DNA of 60,015 nt. Source: Desulfobacteraceae bacterium. Lineage in GTDB: Bacteria; Desulfobacterota; Desulfobacteria; Desulfobacterales; Desulfolunaceae. The stretch is taken from positions 1 to 60,015 of the forward strand of contig JABXKT010000009.1 of assembly GCA_013619155.1 (NCBI GenBank). The letters are read 5' to 3'. The notes beneath the pieces were generated by a model. That model saw only the letters and a list, made by a program, of their open reading frames with translations. It did no database searches and was not told the DNA's origin. Within the stretch, counting starts at the first letter, position 1. Each line of letters opens with the position of its first letter. Position numbers and translations under genes: made by a program. Positions 45,170 through 54,080 of this stretch are shown here, piece by piece.

Positions 45170-46624
45170 ATGAATCAAGCAATGGATGACACGCGACCTG
45201 CCATGCGCCGTGAGGAGGATTCCCTGGGGGCGGTGGCGGTTCCCGTCTCTGCCCTCTGGGGGGCCCATACCCGGCGAGCGCTGGATAATTTTCCCCTCTC
45301 CGGGCAGAGGATTCCCGTCCCCTTTATACGCGCCCTGGCCCTTGTGAAGAGGGCGTGTGCCGAGACGAATATCTCCCTGGGGTATCTCGAGGAACCGGTG
45401 GGGGGGGCCATTGTGGCTGCCTGCGACGAATTGGCCGATGGCACTATAGCCGATCATATCGTGGTGGATCCCTTCCAAGGGGGTGCCGGCACCTCCACCA
45501 ACATGAACGTCAACGAGGTGATCGCCGGACGAGCGGCAGAGATCCTCGGCGGCAGCCGGGGGGATCGCCAGCTTGTCTCTCCCCTGGATCACGTCAACCT
45601 TCATCAGTCCACCAACGATGTCTATCCCACAGCCCTTCGGGTGGCCGCCCTCTCCCTCTTAAAAGAGCTGGAGACGGAGACGGGTCATCTTCAACAGGCC
45701 TTTCAGATCAAAGAGACCGAGTTCTCCTCCGTCATTAAACTGGGCCGTACCCAGATGATGGACGCCCTACCCATGACCCTGGGCATGGAGTTTGGTGCCT
45801 TCGGTGAGGCCATCGCCCGGGATCGCTGGCGGGTCTTTAAGTGCCGGGAGCGTCTCAAACCGGTGAATCTGGGCGGTACCGCCGTGGGCACGGGCTTAGG
45901 AGCGCCTCGGGCGTATATATTTAAGGTGGTGGAGCGACTGAAGTCTCTGTCCGGTGTGGTCATCGCCCGTTCGGAAAACCTTGTGGACGCCACCCAGAAT
46001 CTGGATGCCTTCGTGGAGGTCTCGGGGATGCTCAAGGCCTTTGCCGTGAATCTGGTGAAGATCGCCTCGGACTTACGTCTCCTCTCCAGCGGTCCCAAGG
46101 GTGGACTGGGAGAGATCACCCTGCCCGCCCGCCAGGCCGGTTCCTCCATTATGGCGGGGAAGGTCAATCCGGTGATTCCCGAAGCCGTCATCCAGGTGGG
46201 ACTTCGGACCATGGCCAACGATCAGATGATCGGAGCCGCCGCCAGCATGGGGCAGCTGGATTTAAACCACCTCATGCCCCTTATCGCCCATGGACTCCTC
46301 GAGTCCCTCACCCTTCTCGTGGGCGCGGTGCGCACCTTTCGTACCCACTGTGTGGCGGGCATTGTCCCCAATGTCGAGACCTGCCTGGCCCATGTTGCGG
46401 CCAGTGACACCCTGCTCACCGTGCTCGTCCCCTTTATCGGGTACGATCGGGTGGCCGATTTGATGAGAAAGGCTCAGGCCACGGGCAAGTCCGTCTCGGA
46501 TCTGGTGGTGGATGAGGGGGTATTAAGCGCATCCCAGGTTCAGGCGCTGCTCTCTCCCAAGCGGATGCAGAAGCTCGGTTTTGACGAACGGGATCACGCT
46601 TTTTTTAAAGGGGAAGAGAGATGA
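45170..46624 (+). CDS. aspA: Aspartate ammonia-lyase family protein in the hydrogenase maturation cluster
   Basis: This 484-residue member of the aspartase/fumarase superfamily has the signature GSSIMAGKVNPVIPE (about residues 324-338) and the superfamily elements GGAGTSTNMNVNEV and HVNLHQSTNDVYPT. Aspartase converts aspartate to fumarate and ammonia. The Pro usually found after SSIM is replaced by Ala. Genes of this family are known within hyd maturation operons of several anaerobes, where a role in supplying nitrogen for the bridging dithiomethylamine has been proposed; that link here is inference. GGAGG lies 5 nt before ATG 45170. hydE overlaps its stop by 4 nt. Confidence 0.88.
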   Translation: MNQAMDDTRPAMRREEDSLGAVAVPVSALWGAHTRRALDNFPLSGQRIPVPFIRALALVKRACAETNISLGYLEEPVGGAIVAACDELADGTIADHIVVDPFQGGAGTSTNMNVNEVIAGRAAEILGGSRGDRQLVSPLDHVNLHQSTNDVYPTALRVAALSLLKELETETGHLQQAFQIKETEFSSVIKLGRTQMMDALPMTLGMEFGAFGEAIARDRWRVFKCRERLKPVNLGGTAVGTGLGAPRAYIFKVVERLKSLSGVVIARSENLVDATQNLDAFVEVSGMLKAFAVNLVKIASDLRLLSSGPKGGLGEITLPARQAGSSIMAGKVNPVIPEAVIQVGLRTMANDQMIGAAASMGQLDLNHLMPLIAHGLLESLTLLVGAVRTFRTHCVAGIVPNVETCLAHVAASDTLLTVLVPFIGYDRVADLMRKAQATGKSVSDLVVDEGVLSASQVQALLSPKRMQKLGFDERDHAFFKGEER

Positions 46625-47613
46625 GACGAAATGAGATCATTACCCTTCTCCAAGGGGGCAGCGATGCGTCGCTTTTCGAAATGGCCAGGGCCCAGCGTGT
46701 GGCGAGCTTCGGAGAGGAGATTTACCTTCGGGGTATCGTGGAGTTTTCGAGTCACTGCCGATGCCGGTGCAACTACTGCGGTCTTCGGGCACCCAATGAT
46801 CAGATTCATCGCTACCGGCTCACCCCTTCTGAGATTCTCTCCGCCGTGGATGAACTGGCCGCTTTAGGTCTGGCCACCGTGGTGCTTCAAGGGGGCGAAG
46901 ATCCGTTCTACGATATGGCAAGCGTGGGCGATATCGTCTCCCAGGTAAAGAGAGACCACGATATCGCCGTCACCCTCTCCCTGGGGGAGCGGGGGAGCGA
47001 TGCCTTTGCCCACTGGCGCGCCTGTGGCGCCGATCGCTACCTCTTAAAGATGGAGACGATGAATGAGGCCCTCTATGGGCAGTTTCGTCCCGGGTGTGAC
47101 TTTCATCGGCGTCTTGCCGGGGTGAGGACTCTTCAAACCCTCGGCTATGAGACGGGTTCCGGTATCATCACCGGTCTGCCCGGCATGACTTTAGAGACCC
47201 TGGCCGACGACATCCTGGCCATCACGGCCCTCAAGCTCGATATGATCTCGGCCGGTCCCTTCGTGCCCCATCACCAGACCCCCTTCGGCACCCAGGCGGG
47301 AGGCGATCCCCGTATCGCCCTGCGCACCATGGCGATTCTGCGCCTACTCAATCCCACCGCCAATATTCCGGCCACCAGCGCCTTAGAGATAGTCGAGAAA
47401 GAGGGGCGCCGTCAGGGGATTGACGCCGGAGCCAATGTCCTCATGTTCTCCGTCACCCCGGAATCGGTGCGGAAGAATTACGCCATCTATCCCGGTAAAA
47501 ACCAGGAGACCCAGAGCGCCGCCCACACCATTACGAACGCCCGTGCCCTCATTCGAGGCATGGGGCTCATCCCCTCCACGAGCCGGGGCGGAGTCAAGGT
47601 GGACCGGGGGTAA
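46621..47613 (+). CDS. hydE: [FeFe] hydrogenase maturase HydE, radical SAM
   Basis: This 330-residue radical SAM enzyme works after HydG to build the diiron precursor of the H-cluster. The cluster motif CX3CX2C is at Cys46, 50 and 53 (EFSSHCRCRCNYCGLR), with an additional Cys48. Other HydE motifs are LQGGEDPFY, LSLGERG, and SAGPFVPHHQTPF. The C-terminus has no Cys, so the second, non-essential cluster of some HydE enzymes is absent. It overlaps aspA by 4 nt (ATGA) and is translationally coupled to it. hydF is separated from it by 742 bases of repeat DNA. Confidence 0.95.
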   Translation: MRRNEIITLLQGGSDASLFEMARAQRVASFGEEIYLRGIVEFSSHCRCRCNYCGLRAPNDQIHRYRLTPSEILSAVDELAALGLATVVLQGGEDPFYDMASVGDIVSQVKRDHDIAVTLSLGERGSDAFAHWRACGADRYLLKMETMNEALYGQFRPGCDFHRRLAGVRTLQTLGYETGSGIITGLPGMTLETLADDILAITALKLDMISAGPFVPHHQTPFGTQAGGDPRIALRTMAILRLLNPTANIPATSALEIVEKEGRRQGIDAGANVLMFSVTPESVRKNYAIYPGKNQETQSAAHTITNARALIRGMGLIPSTSRGGVKVDRG

Positions 47614-47630
47614 GGGGGGGTGCAAAAAAA

Positions 47631-47832
47631 GCCTTCTATGGTTAAAGTGATCAAGAAACATGCCTCCGGCGGCCAGGGAATAAATCCCCTGGACCCCACG
47701 TATGTGACAGTAACGGACCGTTGGTCCGTTACTGTCACTATAAAAACCTGTTTGGCAACCTTTCCAAAAGGTTGGCTCCCGGCAGGGCTACTGGAGGTTC
47801 GTTCCTCGAGGCAAATCACAGCGGTATTCTTA
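47631..47832 (+). repeat. Composite palindromic repeat, copy R5 (module B plus truncated A)
   Basis: Taken as reference: gccttctatggttaaagtga, tgcctccggcggccagggaa, aatcccctggacccc, a hairpin from gtgacagtaacggacc to ggtccgttactgtcac, caacctttccaaaaggttgg, and ctcccggcagggc. The remnant cctcgaggcaaatcacagcgg at the end resembles part of module A. Confidence 0.85.
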
Positions 47833-47977
47833 TGAAATCCGTCTATCTGTTTTTTGCCAGAGCCCTAAGCTGTTAGGTCGGGTACGATCCGATGTATGTC
47901 TCATCTTTGTAAATAGTGACGGCCATATATTATGGTGCAAACGGCTAAAATAGGCGTTTTTTTGATTAAATCGACAC

Positions 47978-48290
47978 GCCCGGCCAGGAGATAAATTCCC
48001 TGCACCCCAGGTTTGTGACAATGACTGTCACTATAAAAATCTGTGTGGCAACCTTTTGTAAAAGGTTGGCTCCCGGCAGGGCAACCGAGGCATCTTTAAC
48101 CCCGCTGCCCCGGCGGGGAGGGTGGCGAAGCCACTTAGGCAAAAATACCTCGAAAGCAGGTTTCGGATGCGCTTCGCCCCTCGTGCCTCGGGGCAAATCA
48201 CATCCGCCTTTGATTCGGAGTTACTTGACGATACCTGTTTGTCAAACTTTACAAAAGTTTGGCCCCCGGCAGGGCCGCCGGAGGCCTCGC
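47978..48290 (+). repeat. Composite palindromic repeat, copy R6 (modules B and A)
   Basis: Module B is present with a shortened central hairpin (gtgacaatgactgtcac). The junction tcccggcagggcaaccgagg and a ccccgctgccccggcgggg hairpin follow. Module A then runs with tacctcgaaagcagg, gcctcggggcaaatcacatc, acttgacgatacctgtttg, and ends ggcccccggcagggccgcc. Same orientation as R5. Confidence 0.85.
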
Positions 48291-48355
48291 TGAACTCTTC
48301 CCTTATTTTTGAAAAACAAGCGACCCGCATGGGGCGCTCATGAAGGAGTACGGAT

Positions 48356-49567
48356 ATGTCTGTGAAAGCACCCAAGGGGGTTCGCTTGGTCATCACCCTC
48401 ACCGGGCGTCGCAATGCGGGGAAGTCCTCGTTGATCAACGCCATCTGCGGCGAGGAGATCGCCATTGTCTCCGATGTACCGGGCACCACCACGGACCCGG
48501 TGGCCCGGCATCACGAGCTCTTGCCCTTGGGGCCGGTGACCTTTTACGACACGGCGGGTCTCGATGATGAGGGGCCCCTGGGGGCGCTGCGGATTCAGGC
48601 GGCACGAAAGGTTTTATTCCGGACGGATGTGGCCGTGGTGGTGGCCGGGGAGGCGGGGATCACGAGCTATGAGAAGGAGATTATTGCGGAACTTAGGCGA
48701 CTGGAGATCGCCTTTATCGTGGCTTTAAATAAGGGCGATCTGCGCGGTGATGTGGACGCTGATACGGCCTGGTGTCGGGGTGAGGGGATCGAGGTGCTGG
48801 CCGTGTCGGCCATGGAGGGCAAGGGGGTGCGGGCCCTTAAAGAGGCCCTCATCGCCATGGCTCCCGACGAGTTTCGCCAGGAGCCCCTTCTCGTGAGGGA
48901 TCTCCTGGGGGAGGGGGCGTGGGTGGTCTGCGTGGTGCCCATCGACCTGGCCGCTCCCAAGGGGCGGCTTATTCTGCCCCAGGTGATGGTGCTCCGGGAT
49001 ATATTGGATAGCGACGCCATCGGCGTGGTGGTTAAAGAGCGGGAGATCGAGGAGACCCTGGCCAATATGGTCAAGGCCCCGGCCTTGGTTATCACCGATT
49101 CCCAGGCCGTCTTAAAGGTGGCCGCCGATGTTCCCGATGAGATTCCCCTGACCACCTTCTCCACGCTCATGGCCCGTTACAAGGGTGATCTGGAGGCCTT
49201 GGTGGAGGGGGCCCAGATGCTGGACAGACTTAAAGATGGCGACACCATTCTCATGGGAGAGGCGTGCTCCCACCACCAGGTGGCCGACGATATCGGGCGG
49301 GTAAAAATTCCCCGGTGGATCACCCAGTATACGGGTCTGGACCTTCATTTCGAATTCTATGCGGGGAACGATTTTCCCGAAGATCTGGAAAAATACGCCC
49401 TGGCCGTGCACTGCGGCGGATGCATGCTCAATAGAACCGCCATGCTTCGCCGCATTCGCGAATGTCGGCGTCGCGGTGTTCCTATCACCAACTACGGCGT
49501 GGCCATCTCCAAGGTTCAGGGGCTTCTGGATCGGGTGATTAAACCCTTTGGGATGGGGGAGATTTAG
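48356..49567 (+). CDS. hydF: [FeFe] hydrogenase maturation GTPase HydF
   Basis: This 403-residue scaffold protein assembles the [2Fe] subcluster and delivers it to HydA. The N-terminal GTPase has a P-loop GRRNAGKS (residues 17-24), switch region GTTTDP, G3 DTAGLDD and the NKGD nucleotide motif. The C-terminal [4Fe-4S] site follows the HydF pattern CxHx(46-53)HCxxC, with Cys304, His306, Cys353 and Cys356. The GGAG ribosome binding site fits ATG 48356. A terminator made of repeat-like sequence follows. It completes the hydEFG set. Confidence 0.96.
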   Translation: MSVKAPKGVRLVITLTGRRNAGKSSLINAICGEEIAIVSDVPGTTTDPVARHHELLPLGPVTFYDTAGLDDEGPLGALRIQAARKVLFRTDVAVVVAGEAGITSYEKEIIAELRRLEIAFIVALNKGDLRGDVDADTAWCRGEGIEVLAVSAMEGKGVRALKEALIAMAPDEFRQEPLLVRDLLGEGAWVVCVVPIDLAAPKGRLILPQVMVLRDILDSDAIGVVVKEREIEETLANMVKAPALVITDSQAVLKVAADVPDEIPLTTFSTLMARYKGDLEALVEGAQMLDRLKDGDTILMGEACSHHQVADDIGRVKIPRWITQYTGLDLHFEFYAGNDFPEDLEKYALAVHCGGCMLNRTAMLRRIRECRRRGVPITNYGVAISKVQGLLDRVIKPFGMGEI

Positions 49568-49601
49568 ATCCGTAGGGCTAAGGTGGATGGTAAATATGTA
49601 T

Positions 49602-49657
49602 TGCCGCGGTGATTTAACCCCTGTTTCTCGGGTCAAATCATTGCGGCATTTTTTTTG
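49602..49657 (+). terminator. Terminator after hydF, with similarity to module A
   Basis: Arms tgccgcggtgatttaacc (49602-49619) and ggtcaaatcattgcggca (49631-49648) pair with two mismatches, followed by eight T. The right arm with its flank (ctcgggtcaaatca) repeats a motif of the composite repeat's module A. Confidence 0.85.
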
Positions 49658-49690
49658 CCAGATCCGTGACGGTGGGGGAGGTTCTCTTCG

Positions 49691-49852
49691 TTAGGGCCGT
49701 AAATCGGTGAGCCATTTCTTGAGCAGATAGAAGGTCACGACCCAGACGAGGGATGAGAGAAGGAAGCCGCCCATTCCTATGGATGTGCCCAGTAAACCGC
49801 CGATTATAGAGGTGAGGGCGCTGGCGGCGAGCATGGCGTAAAAAGAGGGCAT
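49691..49852 (-). CDS. 53-residue hydrophobic membrane protein
   Basis: An unrecognised small protein. On the minus strand ATG 49852 to TAA 49691 encodes 53 residues with one long hydrophobic run or two short ones. Residues 8-31 are ASALTSIIGG-type and Gly-rich, and residues 31-44 are LLSSLVWVVTFYLL. It ends in a basic tail KKWLTDLRP. AGGA lies 7 nt upstream of the ATG. The positive C-terminus predicts a cytoplasmic end. It lies downstream of the pRiA4b-like gene on the same strand (107 nt gap). The composition, a real start context and a membrane-like pattern argue for a gene, but homology is untested. Confidence 0.55.
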   Translation of the reverse strand: MPSFYAMLAASALTSIIGGLLGTSIGMGGFLLSSLVWVVTFYLLKKWLTDLRP

Positions 49853-49959
49853 TGTCGTATCCTGAGGTTTGATAGGTCCTTGATGGCTGACCGATAGATT
49901 CTATTTGTAAAATGGGATGAATGGATGGACATTTTAATGCGTGGGGCGCTTCTCCATTA

Positions 49960-51177
49960 TCAACAATCGTAATCCTCGTCATCATAGGGATACTGTTGCG
50001 GTGGTGTTCCTTTACGATCTGTTATTTTTGCCTCTTTAATGCTCTTGTCCGGCTTATCTATTTGCTCCAGGGTGATGTCAAATTCCCACCAGTCACCGAA
50101 ATCAAAAATAAACACGATTTTATCGCCTTCATCCATGGAGAGGTCACCGATGGCGGTATCTGATGAATACGAATCGAGATCCTCTTCATAGGATATTTGG
50201 ATTTTCGTTCCGAAGCGGTCCTCAAATTTGAACATATAGAGATGATCGTTATAAAAATTAAAGGCATTCAGTATGGTTTCGGAAAAGGTCGAAAAGTCCT
50301 CTGTTGCAGGGATGACGATACGGCGGGAGGATTTTTGCAGTCTCACCTCGAAGGTGTAGAGTCCATCACGAAACTCTCTTATGGGATCCTCGGCATCTGG
50401 CAGCAGGTCTTTGACAACCGGCATATACGGCGCAATCATCTGCATAAAGAGCTTATTTGGATCGTCTTGGCGAATTAGAGCGGTCTGGATTTTGTTTAGA
50501 GAGTCCAGAATTAATGCGATGAACGCCTCTCCCAGAGGGGTGCTCGTAAGCGTTTCCGGAAACCATTTTTCTCCTCTATTCGCCTTCGCCTGCGTGATCG
50601 TCACCATGCCAAATAGCTCAAGAAGGACCATGAAATAGGTCCCGTAATTATAGGTGCAAGAGTTCTCAAGATCCTTGTCTCCACGGATCTTGAGTGGAGA
50701 TACGGATAATTTTTCGAATAGGTCCCAGAGTTTATAGAGAGTGGGCATTCTCGTTCCCATCGAAGACTCAATTGTATCATGGGGCGTGAAGAGAAAGTAC
50801 TTCAACAGGGAGGCATACTTCTCTTCGTTATTCAGCCCCTTCCAGGTCTCTACCGTCGGTCCATGGGTAACCAGAAAGGCCTTCTTTTTTTTTCTTTGAA
50901 CTTTTGTCAGGCCTGAGATGCGTAGGAGGATATAGAGCCCGTGGATATTGGGTAGGGATACCTGTGTCGGTCGTATATGAGCCGTTTTCAGGGGCGAGGT
51001 GAGAGCCTCGTTGATCCCGATAAGCTGGTTCATGGTAATATGTTTTGTCTTTTCAGAGATCGCTATTCCTTCCTGCTCCGCCTTGGTGAGAAGAATCTCC
51101 ATATCGGCAATCAAGGAGCCGGGCGTTGTTTCTGTGACGCGTGTTTTTTGGAAAATATCGATATGCTTTTTGTCCAT
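49960..51177 (-). CDS. pRiA4b ORF-3-like domain protein
   Basis: This 405-residue protein, from ATG 51177 (AAAGGAG about 12 nt upstream), has a C-terminal pRiA4b ORF-3-like domain. That domain has RIVIPATEDFSTFSETI, FNFYNDHLYMFKF, DEGDKIVFIFDFGDWWEFDI and an acidic end YPYDDEDYDC. The N-terminal 250 residues are helical and unrecognised. The family is widespread and of unknown function. Earlier in-frame starts exist to 51327 (TTG), where two Met near 51237 are alternatives. Codon use is visibly more AT-rich than in the neighbouring acnA, hinting at horizontal acquisition. Confidence 0.75.
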   Translation of the reverse strand: MDKKHIDIFQKTRVTETTPGSLIADMEILLTKAEQEGIAISEKTKHITMNQLIGINEALTSPLKTAHIRPTQVSLPNIHGLYILLRISGLTKVQRKKKKAFLVTHGPTVETWKGLNNEEKYASLLKYFLFTPHDTIESSMGTRMPTLYKLWDLFEKLSVSPLKIRGDKDLENSCTYNYGTYFMVLLELFGMVTITQAKANRGEKWFPETLTSTPLGEAFIALILDSLNKIQTALIRQDDPNKLFMQMIAPYMPVVKDLLPDAEDPIREFRDGLYTFEVRLQKSSRRIVIPATEDFSTFSETILNAFNFYNDHLYMFKFEDRFGTKIQISYEEDLDSYSSDTAIGDLSMDEGDKIVFIFDFGDWWEFDITLEQIDKPDKSIKEAKITDRKGTPPQQYPYDDEDYDC

Positions 51178-51349
51178 GCCGGTTAACGTCTCCTTTTGAT
51201 TTTGGCTGATTGAGTGATGAAATAGCATATACATTGACTCTCTTTTTAAGGAAAGTAAAATGGCCCGAAATTCGGGCAATCGATCAGAGACGGGATCGGC
51301 ATGGGTGACGTGAATCGATCGAATCAAGAGCGAAGAATCGGGAATGTTT

Positions 51350-54007
51350 TTACTCTTTCAACAGATTTCGCAGCACCATGGGGAGGATGCCGCCATGGCG
51401 GTAGATCTCCACCTCCTGGGGGGTGTCCAGGCGTACGGTGACGGTGAAATGGATGGTCTTGCCGTCCTCTTTTTCTACGCGGACGGAGAGGGTGTCGTTT
51501 GCCTTGAGGGCGATGAGGCTGGAGAGGGAGTAGATCTCCCGGCCGGTGAGGGAAAGGGATCGGGCGGAGTTACCGTTCATGAACTCCAGGGGGAGGACTC
51601 CCATGCCCAGGAGGTTGCTGCGATGGATGCGCTCGAAGGATTCGGCGATGACGGCGCGAACACCCAAGAGGAGGCTCCCCTTGGCGGCCCAGTCTCGGCT
51701 GGAGCCGGTGCCGTACTCCTTACCGGCGAGGACGATGAGGGGGGTCTTGCGGTCCCTATAGATTTTTGCGGCGTCGAAGAGAAAGCACGTTTTATTTTCG
51801 GGGAGGAGGGTCGTGTAGGCTCCCTCCCTGTTTTTTGGGGCCAGCTCATTTTTTATGCGGATATTCCCGAAGGTGCCGCGCATCATCACCTCGTGGTTGC
51901 CGCGCCGGGAGCCGTAGGAGTTGAAGTGATCCGGGGAGACGCCCTGGGTCTTGAGGTAGATGCCGGCGGGGTAGGCCGGGGGGATGGCCCCCGCCGGAGA
52001 GATGTGGTCGGTGGTGACGGAGTCGCCCAATTTTAAGAGGACTCGGGCATCCTTGATCGCTTCGGGCTGAGGCAGAGTATGGGAGAAGTGGTCGAAGAAG
52101 GGGGGCTTTCGGATGTAGGTGGAGGCCGTCACCCAATCGAAGGTGAGGCCGGGCTTGGTGGCAATGGCCCTCCAGTGGGCATCGCCTTCGTAGAGGGATG
52201 CGTAGGTCTCGCCAAAGGTTTTTGGCGTGATATGGCGCGCGATGAGGGTGTCGATCTCCTCTTTGGGGGGCCAGAGATCGGTGAAAAAGATCTCTTTGCC
52301 ATCGGGGGTGCATCCGATGGCCTCATTCTCAATATCGATATCGGTGCGTCCGGCCAGGGCAAAGAGCACCACGAGCATGGGGGAGGCGAGGAAGTTACTG
52401 CGGATCTTTTGGTGAATACGGGCCTCGAAGTTACGATTTCCCGAGAGAACGGCGGCGACGTTGAGTGCTTCTTCATCCACGGCGCGGGCCACCTCGGGAT
52501 GGAGAGGGCCGCTGTTACCGATACAGGTGGTGCAGCCAAAACCGGCCAGGTGGAAGCCCAAGGTCTCTAAGGGGGCCATGAGCCCGGCATCTTCTAAATA
52601 CTTGACCACGGCCCGGGAGCCCGGAGCCAGGGAGGTCTTGACGACAGGGGAGATGGTGAGCCCTAAGGCCACGGCTCTTTGGGCGATGAGGCCGGCCCCT
52701 ATCATCACATGGGGATTTGAGGTGTTGGTACAGGAGGTGATGGCGGCGATGACCACGGATCCGTCCTCTACCCGGCAGGGGATTCCGTCCAGGGTGATAT
52801 CCCGGCCCCTTTTGGGGCCTGCAAAGGCCTCTTTCATGGTGGATTTCAAGTCCGGCAGGCGGATGCGATCCTGGGGGCGGGAGGGCCCGGCCACAGAAGG
52901 GGAGATGGCGGAGAGGTCGAGGTGAATGACGCGGTTGTAAGAGGCCTCGGTGGTGGGATGGAAGAAGAGTCCCATCTCCTTGGTGTAGGCCTCGGTGAGG
53001 CGTGCCGCCTTTTCCCGGCCCGTGGCTCTTAAGTAGCGCAGGGTCTCCTCATCCACGGGGAAGAGGCCCACAGTGGCGCCGTTTTCGGGGGTCATATTGG
53101 CGATGGTGGCCCGGTCGGGCAGGGCGAGGTGGGTGAGGGAGGGACCAAAGTACTCCACAAAGGTCTCCACCACCCCTTTTTTCCTCAGTAACTCGGTGAT
53201 GTAGAGGACGATGTCTGTGGCGGTGACCCCTTTTCCGGGCGTGCCATCGATGCGCACTCCCGTGATATGGGGCAGGCGCATGGAGAGGGGCTGACCCATC
53301 ATCACCGCCTCGGCCTCGATACCGCCGACACCCCATCCGAGGGTTCCTAAGGCATTGATCATGGGGGTGTGGGAGTCGGTGCCCACCAGGGAGTCCATAT
53401 AGGCCCAGGTGCGTCCGTACCGCGTACTCGTCATGATGACCCCCCCGAGTTTTTCCAGATTGATCTGGTGGCAGATGCCGGAGTTCGGGGGGACGATCTT
53501 GACGTTTTCGAACTGTTTCTGGGCCCATTTTAGGAAGGCGTAGCGCTCTTGATTGCGTTCAAACTCTAAGGCGACATTTTTCTTTAAGGCCGTCTTCATG
53601 CCGAAGAAATCTACCTGCACCGAGTGATCGATGATGAGATCCACCGGGACCTCAGGGTTCACCCGTGAGGCGGGAAATCCAGCGCTTATGGCCGCATCGC
53701 GCATGGCGGCCAGATCGCACAGGGCGGGCACGCCGGTAAAATCCTGCATGAGAACGCGGGCGGGATAGAAGCCGATCTCTTCCGGGGGCACGCTTTCGGG
53801 GCGCCAGGAGAGGAGGCGGGTGAGGTTCTCTTTTTCGAGGCGTCCCCAGAGGATATTTCTCACCATGTTCTCTGCCAGGATCTTCAGGGAGAAGGGGAGG
53901 CTGGATGGGGGGATACCCGAGATGGGGGCAAGACCCGAGAGGTTAACGGCGGCATGGGGAATTTTATCCACGACGAGGTCTTGGACCAGGGCGTTCAGGG
54001 AGATCAT
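51350..54007 (-). CDS. acnA: Aconitate hydratase (AcnA type)
   Basis: This 885-residue [4Fe-4S] enzyme isomerises citrate to isocitrate. The three cluster Cys are visible in ITSCTNTSNP and GCTTCIGNSGP. Other motifs are SLVGTDSHTPMINALG, GWGVGGIEAEAVMMGQP, and the mobile C-terminal domain with YGSRRGNHEVMMRGTF and YGTGSSRDWAAKG. Length and order of domains fit the IRP/AcnA clade and not AcnB. It starts behind AAAGGAG. Citrate synthase lies upstream on the same strand, separated by a composite repeat, so the two probably act and may be expressed together. Confidence 0.97.
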   Translation of the reverse strand: MISLNALVQDLVVDKIPHAAVNLSGLAPISGIPPSSLPFSLKILAENMVRNILWGRLEKENLTRLLSWRPESVPPEEIGFYPARVLMQDFTGVPALCDLAAMRDAAISAGFPASRVNPEVPVDLIIDHSVQVDFFGMKTALKKNVALEFERNQERYAFLKWAQKQFENVKIVPPNSGICHQINLEKLGGVIMTSTRYGRTWAYMDSLVGTDSHTPMINALGTLGWGVGGIEAEAVMMGQPLSMRLPHITGVRIDGTPGKGVTATDIVLYITELLRKKGVVETFVEYFGPSLTHLALPDRATIANMTPENGATVGLFPVDEETLRYLRATGREKAARLTEAYTKEMGLFFHPTTEASYNRVIHLDLSAISPSVAGPSRPQDRIRLPDLKSTMKEAFAGPKRGRDITLDGIPCRVEDGSVVIAAITSCTNTSNPHVMIGAGLIAQRAVALGLTISPVVKTSLAPGSRAVVKYLEDAGLMAPLETLGFHLAGFGCTTCIGNSGPLHPEVARAVDEEALNVAAVLSGNRNFEARIHQKIRSNFLASPMLVVLFALAGRTDIDIENEAIGCTPDGKEIFFTDLWPPKEEIDTLIARHITPKTFGETYASLYEGDAHWRAIATKPGLTFDWVTASTYIRKPPFFDHFSHTLPQPEAIKDARVLLKLGDSVTTDHISPAGAIPPAYPAGIYLKTQGVSPDHFNSYGSRRGNHEVMMRGTFGNIRIKNELAPKNREGAYTTLLPENKTCFLFDAAKIYRDRKTPLIVLAGKEYGTGSSRDWAAKGSLLLGVRAVIAESFERIHRSNLLGMGVLPLEFMNGNSARSLSLTGREIYSLSSLIALKANDTLSVRVEKEDGKTIHFTVTVRLDTPQEVEIYRHGGILPMVLRNLLKE

Positions 54008-54080
54008 GGGGGCTCTCCTTTGGTGGGTGGGCGTGGGTCATAGAGGTGAAAGAGAAACGATTCAGCTCTCTTAAAAAAAT

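Larger units (their letters stand above)
47614..48355. other. Repeat-filled gap between hydE and hydF
   Basis: 742 bases without a gene. It contains two composite repeat copies in the same orientation (R5 and R6), separated by about 170 bases of unrelated sequence (47811-47977). Confidence 0.7.

Noticed and set aside
51344..52036. 230-codon frame opposite acnA
   Set aside because: acnA has clear catalytic motifs on the other strand. The frame is Gly/Glu-rich, as expected for the complement of a GC-rich gene.
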